Below are positions 8,541 through 16,752 of a stretch of 64,000 nt of DNA, piece by piece. A model generated the notes under the pieces. It saw nothing but the letters and a program-made list of their open reading frames with translations. It had not been told where the DNA came from and made no database searches. The stretch is from NCBI RefSeq assembly GCF_028682395.1, contig NZ_JANHLC010000001.1:992001-1056000 (forward strand), in the 5' to 3' direction. This DNA is from Pseudomonas putida. GTDB lineage: Bacteria; Pseudomonadota; Gammaproteobacteria; Pseudomonadales; Pseudomonadaceae. A program made the translations under genes and the position numbers. How positions within the stretch are numbered: position 1 is the stretch's first letter; every line of letters begins with the position of its first letter.

Positions 8541-9635
8541 CTAAGGCTTGTGGGCCCGCGACAGGAATTCGTGGGACTGCATTTCCAACAGGCGGCTGAG
8601 GGTCCGCTGGAACTCGAAATTCAGCCGACCACCGGTATAGAGGTCCTTCAGCTCGACCTCGGCGGAAATGATCAGCTTGACGTTGCGATCGTAGAATTCA
8701 TCGACCATGTTGATAAAGCGCCGGGCGATATCGTCGGTGGTCACGCCCATCTGCTCGACACCACTGAGCAGGACAGCGTGAAAGATCTTGCCCAACTCGA
8801 TGTAGTCGTTCTGGCTACGCGGACCGTCGCACAGTTCACGGAAATCGAACCAGGCCACGTCGTCGCAGGTACGCAATGCACGAATTTCGCGGTTTTCGAT
8901 GATCAACACATCATTTTCCACCGCCTGGGTGCATTCCGGTGTCAGTGCACGGAAGCTTTTTCGCAGGCTTTCGTGAGCCGCTTCATCCAGCGGGTAATGG
9001 AACAGTTCCGCCTGCTCCAGATGGCGCAGACGGTAGTCGACGCCGCTGTCGACATTGACGATATCGGTGTTCTGCTTGATCAGCGCAATGGCGGGCAGGA
9101 AACGCGCACGTTGCAGGCCATCCTTGTACAGACCGTCGGGAACGATGTTCGAGGTCGCGACCAGGGTCACGCCATTCTTGAACAGCTCTTCCATCAGCGT
9201 GCCGAGGATCATGGCGTCGGTGATATCGGAAACGAAGAACTCATCGAAGCAGATCACCCGTGCCTCGTCGGAAAACCGCTTGGCGATAATCGTCAGCGGG
9301 TTTTTCTCGCCGGGCAGGGTCTTCATTTCTTCGTGCACGCGCTTCATAAAGCGGTGGAAGTGCGTACGCACCTTCTGCTTGAACGGCAGCGCTTCGAAGA
9401 AGGTATCGACCAGGTAGGTCTTGCCGCGACCCACCCCGCCCCAGAAATACAGGCCCTTGACCGGCGCCTGGTCCTTCTTGCCAAACAGTTTGCCGAACAT
9501 CCCCGGCTTGTTCTGCGAGGCCATGACCAGATCGTCGTACAGGCGCTGCAAATGACGCACGGCAGTTTCCTGCGCAGCATCATGGAAGAAGTCGGGGCGC
9601 TTCAGATCAGCTTGATATCGTTCTAGGGGCGTCAT
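8541..9635 (-). CDS. zapE: Cell division protein ZapE (AFG1-like ATPase)
   Basis: 364 residues. A P-loop ATPase of the AFG1/LACE1 family that binds FtsZ and acts at the constricting division ring. It has a Walker A (GGVGRGKT, in FWGGVGRGKTYLVD), a Walker B (VICFDEFFVSDITDAMILGT) and a sensor region (TLVATSNIVPDGLYKDGLQRARFLPAI). Length is normal for the family. It lies downstream of trpS on the same strand, but a clear terminator lies between them. The ribosome site is weak; the ATG at 9635 is the only start giving a typical N-terminus (MTPLERYQADLKRPDF). Confidence 0.94.
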   Translation of the reverse strand: MTPLERYQADLKRPDFFHDAAQETAVRHLQRLYDDLVMASQNKPGMFGKLFGKKDQAPVKGLYFWGGVGRGKTYLVDTFFEALPFKQKVRTHFHRFMKRVHEEMKTLPGEKNPLTIIAKRFSDEARVICFDEFFVSDITDAMILGTLMEELFKNGVTLVATSNIVPDGLYKDGLQRARFLPAIALIKQNTDIVNVDSGVDYRLRHLEQAELFHYPLDEAAHESLRKSFRALTPECTQAVENDVLIIENREIRALRTCDDVAWFDFRELCDGPRSQNDYIELGKIFHAVLLSGVEQMGVTTDDIARRFINMVDEFYDRNVKLIISAEVELKDLYTGGRLNFEFQRTLSRLLEMQSHEFLSRAHKP

Positions 9636-9652
9636 AATTCGTTAGCAAGGCA

Positions 9653-9685
9653 ACAAAAACGGGCCGTCACTGTAGCGACGGCCCC
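9653..9685 (-). terminator. Intrinsic terminator of trpS
   Basis: On the minus strand GGGCCGTC and GACGGCCC pair across an 8-base loop and are followed by GTTTTTGTTG. It lies 37 bases after the trpS stop and ahead of zapE. Confidence 0.85.
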
Positions 9686-9721
9686 GCAGAATGGCAATTA
9701 ACCTTGGTCGCAGAACGATGA

Positions 9722-11077
9722 TTAGTCGTCCTGTGGCGCCAGTGCGACGCGCAATGCCGTGATCGCGGCATCGCGTGCAGCCACATCGGCGAATGCCGGG
9801 CTGTCGGCCACACACTGGTCCTGCAACCAGACGCTAAAGCTCAGCTCGGCGCTGCGCACATCCAGCGGTTCGCCCGCCTGCAACTGCTTGGTCACCGCGC
9901 CAGCCGCCTTGCCATCGGCAAAGTTGCGCGAGAGCAGCAGTTGCTCGCCATCGGCTGCCAGCAGGCGGAAACGGAAGCTGCCGTCGTCTTCGCGAAAGCT
10001 GACAAAGCGCGCAGCCTTGGCGACTTTCTTCTTGGTCGCCGCAACGCCCTGGCTCTGGTTGACGAAAGAACGCAGACCCACGGCTTCGCGCAGCTCGTTG
10101 AGGAACGGGGTGGCGACGTTACGCGCTTTCTGCGCACCGGCCAGGAGGATGTCCTCCAGGTCCGCCGGCCGCTCCAGCAGTTGATGGTAGCGCTCGCGGG
10201 CCTCGCTCAGATCACTGTCGAGCAGTTGGAACAAGCGCTGCTTGGCTTCGCCCCAACCGATCCCCTGGAGCAGGTCGGCACGGAATTCGGCAGCCTGCTC
10301 AGCCGTGGCAAATGCCTGGTACAGAGTGAACAGGTGGGCGTTATCCGGGTCCTTGGCTTCGCCAGGGGCACGCGAGTCAGTGACGATCCGCGAAATCGCC
10401 TCTTTCAAGTCCTTGGCGCTGCTGAACAACGGAATGGTGTTGTCGTAGCTTTTGGACATCTTGCGCCCATCAAGGCCTGGCAGCGTGGCCACGCTCTCTT
10501 CGATCAGCGCTTCAGGCATCACGAAGAATTCCTTGCCATGCCCGAACAGGTGGTTGAAACGCTGGCCGATATCACGGGCCATTTCAACGTGCTGGATCTG
10601 GTCACGACCCACCGGGACCTTGTTCGCGTTGAACATCAGGATATCCGCAGCCATCAGCACCGGATAGCTGTACAGGCCCATGGTGATCCCGGCGTCCGGG
10701 TCTTCACCGGTCTCGACATTCTTGTCCACCGAAGCCTTGTAGGCGTGGGCGCGATTGAGCAACCCCTTGGCCGCGACACAGGTCAGCAACCAGGTCAGCT
10801 CGGGGATCTCGGGGATATCCGACTGGCGATAAAAGGTCACCCGATCCACATCCAGGCCACCGGCCAACCAGGTCGCGGCGATTTCCAGGCGCGAGCGCTG
10901 GATGCGCTGCGGGTCATCGCACTTGATCAGGGCGTGGTAGTCGGCCAGGAAGTAAAAGGAGTCGGCATTGCTGTCGCGGCTGGCGCGAATTGCCGGACGA
11001 ATGGCGCCGGCGTAGTTGCCCAGGTGCGGCGTGCCAGTGGTCGTGATGCCTGTGAGGATACGGGTACGAGTGGTCAT
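9722..11077 (-). CDS. trpS: Tryptophanyl-tRNA synthetase with C-terminal extension
   Basis: 451 residues. A class I synthetase charging tRNA-Trp. The HIGH-type motif is PHLGN (residues 17-21) and the KMSKS loop is intact (GRKMSKSYDN). The catalytic and anticodon-binding parts fill the usual 330 or so residues. The remaining roughly 110 residues are an extra domain joined by a lysine-rich linker (ATKKKVAKAAR); its sequence SFREDDGSFRFRLLAADGEQ followed by LLLSRNFADGKAAG resembles a YegP/DUF1508-type beta repeat. Longer TrpS proteins are usual in pseudomonads. Operon-like spacing of about 20 bases to the upstream hydrolase is seen; a terminator follows. Confidence 0.95.
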   Translation of the reverse strand: MTTRTRILTGITTTGTPHLGNYAGAIRPAIRASRDSNADSFYFLADYHALIKCDDPQRIQRSRLEIAATWLAGGLDVDRVTFYRQSDIPEIPELTWLLTCVAAKGLLNRAHAYKASVDKNVETGEDPDAGITMGLYSYPVLMAADILMFNANKVPVGRDQIQHVEMARDIGQRFNHLFGHGKEFFVMPEALIEESVATLPGLDGRKMSKSYDNTIPLFSSAKDLKEAISRIVTDSRAPGEAKDPDNAHLFTLYQAFATAEQAAEFRADLLQGIGWGEAKQRLFQLLDSDLSEARERYHQLLERPADLEDILLAGAQKARNVATPFLNELREAVGLRSFVNQSQGVAATKKKVAKAARFVSFREDDGSFRFRLLAADGEQLLLSRNFADGKAAGAVTKQLQAGEPLDVRSAELSFSVWLQDQCVADSPAFADVAARDAAITALRVALAPQDD

Positions 11078-11101
11078 GGGTAATCGCTTGTCTGACTGCA
11101 G

Positions 11102-11731
11102 TCAATTCGAGAGGCGCGGCAGGACCAGATCCTTGAGATCGGTCAGCTTGCCATGAAAAAAGTGCCCGCATTCTGCCACTTTCAGCAGCTCATGTGGACG
11201 GGTGAGCGCGGCGGACCAGTCATAGACGGCCTGGGGCTCGACGACTTCGTCGGTTTCCGGCTGGATCACCGTCAATGGACACTGGGCAGGCAGGGCGTCC
11301 TGGTCACGCAAGCGCATGACGGCAGGGGCGACCATAAACAAGCGCGCCAGTTTGTCACCCTGGGCTTCCAGACGCCCACCCAGGCTGGCGGCGACAAAAC
11401 CACCAAAGGAGAATCCCAGCAGTGTCATCGGCAGGTCCGGGTAGCGCGCACGTAGCCAGGCCGCGGCCGCCTGCGCATCGTCGACTTCGCCCGTGCCCAT
11501 ATCGTGCGTGCCGGCACTGGCGCCCACACCGCGATAGTTGAAGCGCAAGGTCACCAGCCCGGCATCACGCGCGGTGCGTTGCAGGGTCGAGACGACTTTA
11601 TTGAGCATGGTGCCGCCCTGCACCGGGTTGGGATGGCAGATCAGCGCCAGGCCCCGCGGTTCGGCGTTATCCAGGTACAAGGCTTCCAGTTGGCCGACAG
11701 GGCCATCGATGACAACAGGGGTTTCACGCAT
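11102..11731 (-). CDS. Alpha/beta hydrolase
   Basis: 209 residues from the ATG at 11731. A small serine hydrolase of the alpha/beta fold with the oxyanion region CHPNPVQGGTMLNKVV, the nucleophile elbow GFSFGG, and the late acidic and His positions (QPETDEVV and ECGHFFHGKL). Substrate unknown; similar proteins are annotated as Tex30-like or dienelactone-hydrolase-like. A GGAG site sits too far (about 14 bases) from this ATG but well (8 bases) from a TTG two codons upstream (11737), so the true start may be that TTG. The reading frame continues open further upstream without a good site. Just upstream of trpS on the same strand. Confidence 0.82.
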   Translation of the reverse strand: MRETPVVIDGPVGQLEALYLDNAEPRGLALICHPNPVQGGTMLNKVVSTLQRTARDAGLVTLRFNYRGVGASAGTHDMGTGEVDDAQAAAAWLRARYPDLPMTLLGFSFGGFVAASLGGRLEAQGDKLARLFMVAPAVMRLRDQDALPAQCPLTVIQPETDEVVEPQAVYDWSAALTRPHELLKVAECGHFFHGKLTDLKDLVLPRLSN

Positions 11732-11880
11732 AAGCAAGGAAGGAACTCCGTGACCTCTCAAGGGGTCGACTCGTCTAGCTAAAAATCTGTGCCTGATCAT
11801 GATTGCGAGCTTAGATCGCGGTATACAGCGCAGGTCCGAGCCGTTAACGTAAAGCAAAGCCGTTTATAGAGGAAGGACTC

Positions 11881-12321
11881 GTGGAACACTCGCTCTTAGT
11901 TTGGTTGTTGCCGACTCTTGCCCTGGTTGCTGGTGTCGCTATTGGATTCCTGGTCGCTCGTCTGCTGCCCAACGCCGCCCCCAGCAGCACGCAGCGGCAA
12001 CTGGACGATATCCAGGAACGTTTTGACAGTTATCAGAACGAGGTGGTTACCCACTTCAACAGCACCGCCAACCTGGTGCAGAAACTCACCCAGAGCTATC
12101 AGGAGGTCCAGGAGCACCTGGCCGAAGGCGCCAACCGCCTGGCGCTCGACGAGCAGACTCGCCAACGCCTGCTGGCTGCCCTGCACGCCGACGCCGCCCA
12201 AGCGCCACGCGAGCGCCTGACCCCGCCACGGGGCGACCAGGAGCCGCCACGTGACTACGCGCCCAAGGCGCCCAACGCCCCCGGCATGCTCGATGAGCAT
12301 TATGGCTTGAAGAAGTCCTGA
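11881..12321 (+). CDS. zapG: YhcB/ZapG family cell-envelope protein (DUF1043)
   Basis: 146 residues from a GTG start behind AGGAAGG. One N-terminal transmembrane helix (LLVWLLPTLALVAGVAIGFLVARLL), then a cytoplasmic coiled coil (QRQLDDIQERFDSYQNEVV, QKLTQSYQEVQEHLAEGANR) and a proline-rich tail. In E. coli this protein coordinates cell elongation, envelope synthesis and division. Divergent from the hydrolase and followed by a strong terminator shared with the next, convergent, gene. Confidence 0.88.
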   Translation: MEHSLLVWLLPTLALVAGVAIGFLVARLLPNAAPSSTQRQLDDIQERFDSYQNEVVTHFNSTANLVQKLTQSYQEVQEHLAEGANRLALDEQTRQRLLAALHADAAQAPRERLTPPRGDQEPPRDYAPKAPNAPGMLDEHYGLKKS

Positions 12322-12341
12322 GAGCCCAGTCGGCGCTCACT

Positions 12342-12378
12342 AAAAAGCCCGCTCGATCCTGGATCGAGCGGGCTTTTT
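12342..12378. terminator. Bidirectional intrinsic terminator
   Basis: A perfect 18-bp inverted repeat (AAAAAGCCCGCTCGATCC and its complement) with a one-base centre lies between two convergent genes. The A and T tracts on both sides make it a terminator for each. Confidence 0.93.
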
Positions 12379-12397
12379 CACGCCCAGCGTTCAGGGC

Positions 12398-13102
12398 TTA
12401 TTGCTGGTACTGCTGATACTGCTGGCCAGGGATCGGCTTGAGATTGACCTCTACCCGACGGTTCTGCGCACGACCATTGACGTCGGCGTTGCTGGCAATC
12501 GGATTATCCGGGCCGGCACCGCGTGCACTCAGGTTGGCCGGGCTGACACCCTGGGATGTCAGGTAGGTCGCCACGCTCTGCGCGCGCTGATAGGACAGGT
12601 CCATATTGTGCTGACGGCTGCCGGTGCTGTCGGTATAGCCGACAATCTCGATGGCGTTCTGGTTGAACTCGCGCAACGAGTTAGCCAGGTTGTTCAGCGG
12701 CTGGTAGAAGCTGCTGGCAATCGCTGCCGAGTCCGTGGCGAAGGTGATATTGCCCGGCATGATCAGCTTGATCTGATCGCCCTGGCGCTGCACTTCGACC
12801 CCGGTATTGGCCATGCTCGCGCGCAGCTTGGCTTCCTGCTTGTCGGCGTAGTAGCCGTAACCGGCGGCGGATGCGCCCACAACGGCGGCGCCGATCAGCG
12901 CGCCCTTGCCACGGTTGTTGTGATCGATGGCAGCGCCCGCCAATGCGCCGGCCAGGGCGCCAAGGCCGCCGTACTTGGCGGTTTTGCTCATCCCCGAGGA
13001 CTGATCCGCCTGGCCCTGATTGTCATAGGGATTAGGCGAGGCGCAGCCGGCCAACAGGGCAACAGCGGTAGCGACAATTATCAAGCGAGGCGTAGTGAAC
13101 AT
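12398..13102 (-). CDS. OmpA-family outer membrane lipoprotein with glycine zipper
   Basis: 234 residues. A lipoprotein signal with lipobox LLAGC (Cys20), then a glycine-zipper segment (GGLGALAGALAGAAIDHNNRG, residues about 46-90 with GALIGAAVVGASAAGYGYY), then an OmpA peptidoglycan-binding domain from about residue 110 (GNITFATDSAAI, VGYTDSTGSRQHNMDLSYQR, LSARGAGPDNPIASN, NRRVEVNL). It resembles E. coli YiaD, a multicopy suppressor of BAM defects. It probably tethers the outer membrane to peptidoglycan. The frame is open well upstream; the lipoprotein signal fixes the start. Confidence 0.9.
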   Translation of the reverse strand: MFTTPRLIIVATAVALLAGCASPNPYDNQGQADQSSGMSKTAKYGGLGALAGALAGAAIDHNNRGKGALIGAAVVGASAAGYGYYADKQEAKLRASMANTGVEVQRQGDQIKLIMPGNITFATDSAAIASSFYQPLNNLANSLREFNQNAIEIVGYTDSTGSRQHNMDLSYQRAQSVATYLTSQGVSPANLSARGAGPDNPIASNADVNGRAQNRRVEVNLKPIPGQQYQQYQQ

Positions 13103-13196
13103 GGGTGAAGCTCCTACTTTTACATTCTGTGGTGCAACGGACGGACCTTTGCCGAAATTAGAGCGACGCCGCGGATAAAAATTCCCCAGGCCGGCC

Positions 13197-13841
13197 TCAG
13201 GCACGGACAAAAGGATTTTCGCGCATTTCATCGCCCAGACGGGTATCGGGACCATGCCCGGTGACCACGGTCGCGTCTTCGTCCAGGGTATACAGGCGTT
13301 GCTTGATTGAACGCACAATGGTGGCCTGATCGCCGCCCCATAGGTCCGTTCGCCCTACCCCGCGCCGAAACAGCGTGTCACCGGCAACCAACAGCTTAGC
13401 CTCGGAAAACCAAAAGCTCATGGAACCCGGTGTATGTCCCGGCGTGTGCAGCGCCACGCCGCAGCCACAGGCCAGCTCCTCATCGTCGGCCAGCCAGCGA
13501 TCCGGGGCCGGAACCGGCGTATACGGCACACCGAACATGCTGCACTGCATCTCCAGGTTGTCCCAGAGAAACTGGTCTTCCTTGTGCAGGTGCAGGGTCG
13601 CGCCGGTCTTCTCCTTCAACTGGCCGGACGCCAGGAAGTGATCCAGATGAGCGTGGGTGTGGATGATGCTGACGACCTTGAGCCCCAGCGCCTCCAGTCG
13701 GGCCAGGATCAATTCGTGGTTGCCGCCCGGGTCGACGACAATGGCTTTGCCGGTCAATGGGTCGCCAATGATCGTGCAGTTACACTGCAACGGGCCGACG
13801 GGGAAGGTTTCGCGGATTAGCGCGGGCTTGGCGACGTCCAT
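13197..13841 (-). CDS. Metallo-beta-lactamase-fold hydrolase, GloB/GloC-like
   Basis: 214 residues. The binuclear metal signature HTHAHLDH is intact, with the further ligands in HTPGHTPG, AGDTLF and VTGHGPDT. The length and the order of motifs match E. coli YcbL (GloC, type II glyoxalase that hydrolyses S-D-lactoylglutathione) rather than the longer GloB; the sequence ...PDRWLADDEEL... also matches that group. Activity on thioesters is inferred from family. It lies upstream of the OmpA-like gene on the same strand, 94 bases apart, and is divergent from the YkvI gene across a 425-base gap. Confidence 0.84.
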   Translation of the reverse strand: MDVAKPALIRETFPVGPLQCNCTIIGDPLTGKAIVVDPGGNHELILARLEALGLKVVSIIHTHAHLDHFLASGQLKEKTGATLHLHKEDQFLWDNLEMQCSMFGVPYTPVPAPDRWLADDEELACGCGVALHTPGHTPGSMSFWFSEAKLLVAGDTLFRRGVGRTDLWGGDQATIVRSIKQRLYTLDEDATVVTGHGPDTRLGDEMRENPFVRA

Positions 13842-14266
13842 GGGTGTTCCTGAAAAAGTGAATGAGACATAAGCGCTAGCTTACGCAAAACCGTCGTGAC
13901 GGTTAGCCCCCTCTCCATCTATTTAGTACCGATTGACGGTTCGCTCATCCTTCTATGCACGAGTGATCATTTGCAGTTTCATCGATAAGGCCCGAAAAAA
14001 ATTTCGGCCCATTCCGGCAGTCACGAGAAATACACCAAGTGAAGTCGATTTTTACCCAACCCTCTAACCAGATATTGCATTTTTTATAGTGAAAACAACT
14101 GGATAGCTCTTCCTATACTGCTCTCGGCGTTCGTACCCCGAACGTTCCAATAAGCGGAAGACGCTTATTGCTCTGCCATGGAGATAGTCGTTTTACGGAA
14201 ACAGTGGGCTGGCGTTTCCTTTCTATTTCCATGCACCTAATAAATCTAAGAATGAGAAATCGCGTA
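13842..14266 (+). promoter_or_regulatory. AT-rich intergenic region with three-hairpin 5' leader for the YkvI-type gene
   Basis: A 425-base gap, clearly more AT-rich than the rest of the window. A -10-like TATACT lies at 14114-14119. Downstream come three consecutive hairpins: CGTTCG/CGAACG (14128-14144), AATAAGCG/CGCTTATT with loop GAAGA (14149-14169) and GGAAAC/GTTTCC (14197-14219). GGA triplets lie in or next to the second and third hairpins and in CATGGAGA (14178-14185), a pattern like RsmA/CsrA targets. I cannot match it to a known riboswitch class. Confidence 0.4.
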
Positions 14267-15355
14267 ATGAATAAACAATCTATCCAGATTGCGCTTGCCT
14301 ATATGTCTGTAGTGATCGGTGGCGGCTTTGCTTCCGGACAGGAGGTGTTGCAGTTTTTCACCGGCTATGGGCTGATCGGCATCGTCGGCACTCTGGTGAG
14401 CGGCCTGCTATTTGCCTTCCTCGGCATGCAGATCGCTCGATTGAGTTCACAAATGCAAGCGAACTCCCACAAGGAAGTACTCTACAGGCTGTTCGGCACT
14501 CGCATTGGCCTGGTGGTCGACGTGGTCTTGTCATTTTTCCTGTACGGCGTCGGTGTGGTGATGCTGGCCGGCAGCGGCTCAATCTTTGCTCAGCAATACG
14601 ACCTGCCCCCGCTTTTCGGCGGCGTACTGATGACAGTGCTGGTGGTTGCCACCCTCTGCCTGAACGTCAAGCGCATCATCAATCTGATCAGCGTGGTCAT
14701 GCCTTTCCTGCTGGCCATGGTGCTGATCATCACCACCTACTCGATCTTCAGCTACAACGCCTCCATCGAGACCCTCGATACGGTAGCCCGCGAGAACAAC
14801 GAGACAGTGACCGGCAACTGGTTTGTCGGTGCCCTGCTGTACGCCTCCTTCAACATCGCGGTCGGCTTCCCGATGCTGGCGGTGATCGGTGGCATGACCA
14901 AACAGCCCAAGGCCGCGGCAATCGGCGGCATCCTCGGCGGACTCGGTCTCGGCGCCCTGATCCTGCTGCTGAACATCGGCCTGTTCGCCAATATCAACCA
15001 GTTGCAGGGCATTGAAATGCCGTCTCTGGCACTGTCGGGACGCATCTCGCCCGTCCTCGCCGTGGTGATGTCTGTGGCACTGGTTTGCATGGTGTACAGC
15101 ACCGCGGTGGGAATGTTCTTCGCATTCAGCGCGCGCTTTGCCAAACCCGAGTCGGGCCGATTCAAAACCATCAGCGCTGTGACCGTCTGCATCGGCCTGG
15201 GCTTGAGCATGGGCGGATTCAGCAAGCTGGTGGGCACGGTCTATCCGCTGCTGGGCTACGTTGGCTTCGCACTTATCCTCGCCATCGGCTTCAACTATGT
15301 ACGCGGCAACGCCAGCGCCAAGGCAAAAAAAGCGGCGCTGACCCCTCTCTCCTGA
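14267..15355 (+). CDS. YkvI-family membrane protein (LeuT-fold-like transporter)
   Basis: 362 residues with about ten hydrophobic helices spread evenly. The N-terminus (IQIALAYMSVVIGGGFASGQ followed by EVLQFFTGYG) has the glycine-rich broken first helix expected of LeuT-fold transporters and is characteristic of the YkvI family. The transported compound is unknown; an amino acid or similar small solute with Na+ or H+ coupling is a family-level guess. The ATG at 14267 gives the usual family N-terminus; the ribosome site is poor, and an ATG at 14252 is possible. The frame runs open to 14168, but that part overlaps the hairpins of the leader and looks untranslated. Confidence 0.75.
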   Translation: MNKQSIQIALAYMSVVIGGGFASGQEVLQFFTGYGLIGIVGTLVSGLLFAFLGMQIARLSSQMQANSHKEVLYRLFGTRIGLVVDVVLSFFLYGVGVVMLAGSGSIFAQQYDLPPLFGGVLMTVLVVATLCLNVKRIINLISVVMPFLLAMVLIITTYSIFSYNASIETLDTVARENNETVTGNWFVGALLYASFNIAVGFPMLAVIGGMTKQPKAAAIGGILGGLGLGALILLLNIGLFANINQLQGIEMPSLALSGRISPVLAVVMSVALVCMVYSTAVGMFFAFSARFAKPESGRFKTISAVTVCIGLGLSMGGFSKLVGTVYPLLGYVGFALILAIGFNYVRGNASAKAKKAALTPLS

Positions 15356-15363
15356 CCCAACCG

Positions 15364-15385
15364 CCGCCGAGCTTCGGCTCGGCGG
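15364..15385 (+). terminator. Hairpin terminator after the YkvI-type gene
   Basis: A perfect 9-bp stem CCGCCGAGC/GCTCGGCGG closed by a TTCG tetraloop starts 9 bases after the stop codon. The following TCTTG is only weakly T-rich. Confidence 0.6.
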
Positions 15386-15503
15386 TCTTGCGGGCGCGTC
15401 TGTCAAAATAGCGGCTTGTTGATGGTGAGCCAACACTGGCGACTGCCTCGCAGCCAACCCGCCAATCCCCCCCCTGATCATCCGCGACCTGCCGCCACAC
15501 GCC

Positions 15504-16292
15504 CTATTCGATCCGATAATGAAAGGTGTTCTTGACCCCCGACACCATGACCGCACGCCCCTCGATAATCCGCGGTTCATAACGAAAGCCCTTGGCCGCC
15601 TGAAGTGACGGGCGGGCAAACAGCGGGTGGCAATCACCGAGTACCTGGGGGTCCTGGACCCGGCCCTGGGTGTCGACGTTGTAGCTGACGGTGCATTGTC
15701 CCTGCAGGTTTTTATCCAGCGCCCGTTGAGGGTACTCCGGGGCCGCCTTGCTGATCGGTTGATATTGACGACTGGCCAGGGCAGCGCGCTCACGTTCGGC
15801 ACTGGCCGCGCGCTCGGCCTGTTGCCGGGCGAGTTGGGCCGCTTCACGCTGGCGGTTTTCATCGGCCTGGCGCGCCAGCGACTCCTGCTCTAGTCGCTCC
15901 CGGTCCTGCTCCCGCTTACGTTGCTGCTGGCGCTCGACCTCATGCAGGCGTTGCTGTTCATCGCGCTGCTGGCGCTTGAGCGCCAGCGCGGCATCCGGAA
16001 CCGGCGGTGGTATCGGCTTGGCGACTGCCGGCAAAGGCGCCGGGGCTGGCGGCGGCGCAATCACAGCCGCTGGCGCGCTGACCGGCGCGGCAACCGGCAC
16101 CGGCAGGCTGATCAATTGGGTGGTCATCACCGGCACCGCCACAGGGATCGCCAGCGGTTCCTGTTGATAGGCCAACAGCAGTACCAGCACGCCGGCATGC
16201 ACACCAACGGCCAGGCTCACCGCCAGGGCATGGCTGCGCCAGGCGGGCCATGTCAGCCGCAGTTCGGTCGGGGATAGCGTCAGGGCGACCAT
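15504..16292 (-). CDS. tonB: TonB-family energy transducer with TolA-like coiled-coil linker
   Basis: 262 residues. An inner-membrane anchor (about 22-42, with His32), a proline-rich stretch (about 63-100), then an unusually long charged helix rich in Gln, Arg and Glu (about 105-172) and a TonB C-terminal domain (about 180-262: PEYPQRALDKNLQGQCTVSY, then YEPRIIEGRAVMVSGVKNTF). TonB spans the periplasm and transmits proton-motive force to TonB-dependent receptors. A helix of this kind in place of a purely proline-rich linker is more typical of TolA. Two cysteines (C200 and C221) could form a disulfide. It starts 3 bases after exbD and ends the operon that also holds the receptor and the phytase. 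Confidence 0.88.
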   Translation of the reverse strand: MVALTLSPTELRLTWPAWRSHALAVSLAVGVHAGVLVLLLAYQQEPLAIPVAVPVMTTQLISLPVPVAAPVSAPAAVIAPPPAPAPLPAVAKPIPPPVPDAALALKRQQRDEQQRLHEVERQQQRKREQDRERLEQESLARQADENRQREAAQLARQQAERAASAERERAALASRQYQPISKAAPEYPQRALDKNLQGQCTVSYNVDTQGRVQDPQVLGDCHPLFARPSLQAAKGFRYEPRIIEGRAVMVSGVKNTFHYRIE

Positions 16293-16295
16293 GGT

Positions 16296-16739
16296 TCAGG
16301 GCGCCTCGGTAATCAGGCCGAGGTTTCTGACCCCGCCACGCTGCAGCTCGGCAATCCCGGCAGCCACGCGGCCGTAGTCGGCATCCTTGTCGGCACGCAC
16401 ATAGACCTGGGTATCGCCACGTTGGGCGATTACCGCGGCGACCTTTTCACGCATCTGCTCCAGATTGACGGCGCTATCGGTCTGCTCCTCGATATTGAGG
16501 TCCGGCCCCAGGTTCCAGTAGAAGCCACCGTCGGCCTGCACCGACAGGGTCAGGATCTGCTGATCGCTGTCGACCTGCAACGCCGTCGCCGCGACCTGGG
16601 GCAACTCCAGCTTGACGCCCTGCACCAGCATCGGCGCGGTGACCATAAAGATCACCAGCAGGACCAACATCACATCGATGTAGGGCACCACATTCATTTC
16701 CGCCTTGGGACCATGTTTACGCTGTGGTTTGACCAGCAT
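16296..16739 (-). CDS. exbD: ExbD/TolR-family biopolymer transport protein (TolR-like)
   Basis: 147 residues. One N-terminal membrane helix with the essential aspartate in AEMNVVPYIDVMLVLLVIFM (residues about 13-32) and a periplasmic domain. The sequence is much closer to Pseudomonas TolR than to classical ExbD: MVTAPMLVQGVKLELPQV, YWNLGPDLNIEEQTDS and the ending GLITEAP are TolR-like. It is therefore a second TolR-type protein, assigned to TonB here by its neighbours. Start chosen by AAGGAG 8 bases upstream. It lies 13 bases after the exbB-like gene and 3 bases before tonB. Confidence 0.85.
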   Translation of the reverse strand: MLVKPQRKHGPKAEMNVVPYIDVMLVLLVIFMVTAPMLVQGVKLELPQVAATALQVDSDQQILTLSVQADGGFYWNLGPDLNIEEQTDSAVNLEQMREKVAAVIAQRGDTQVYVRADKDADYGRVAAGIAELQRGGVRNLGLITEAP

Positions 16740-16752
16740 GTCGGTTGCTCCT

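Noticed and set aside
14128..14169. The two first hairpins of the YkvI leader as a guanidine-II (mini-ykkC) riboswitch
   Set aside because: That class needs ACGR tetraloops on both hairpins; here the loops are TACCC and GAAGA.
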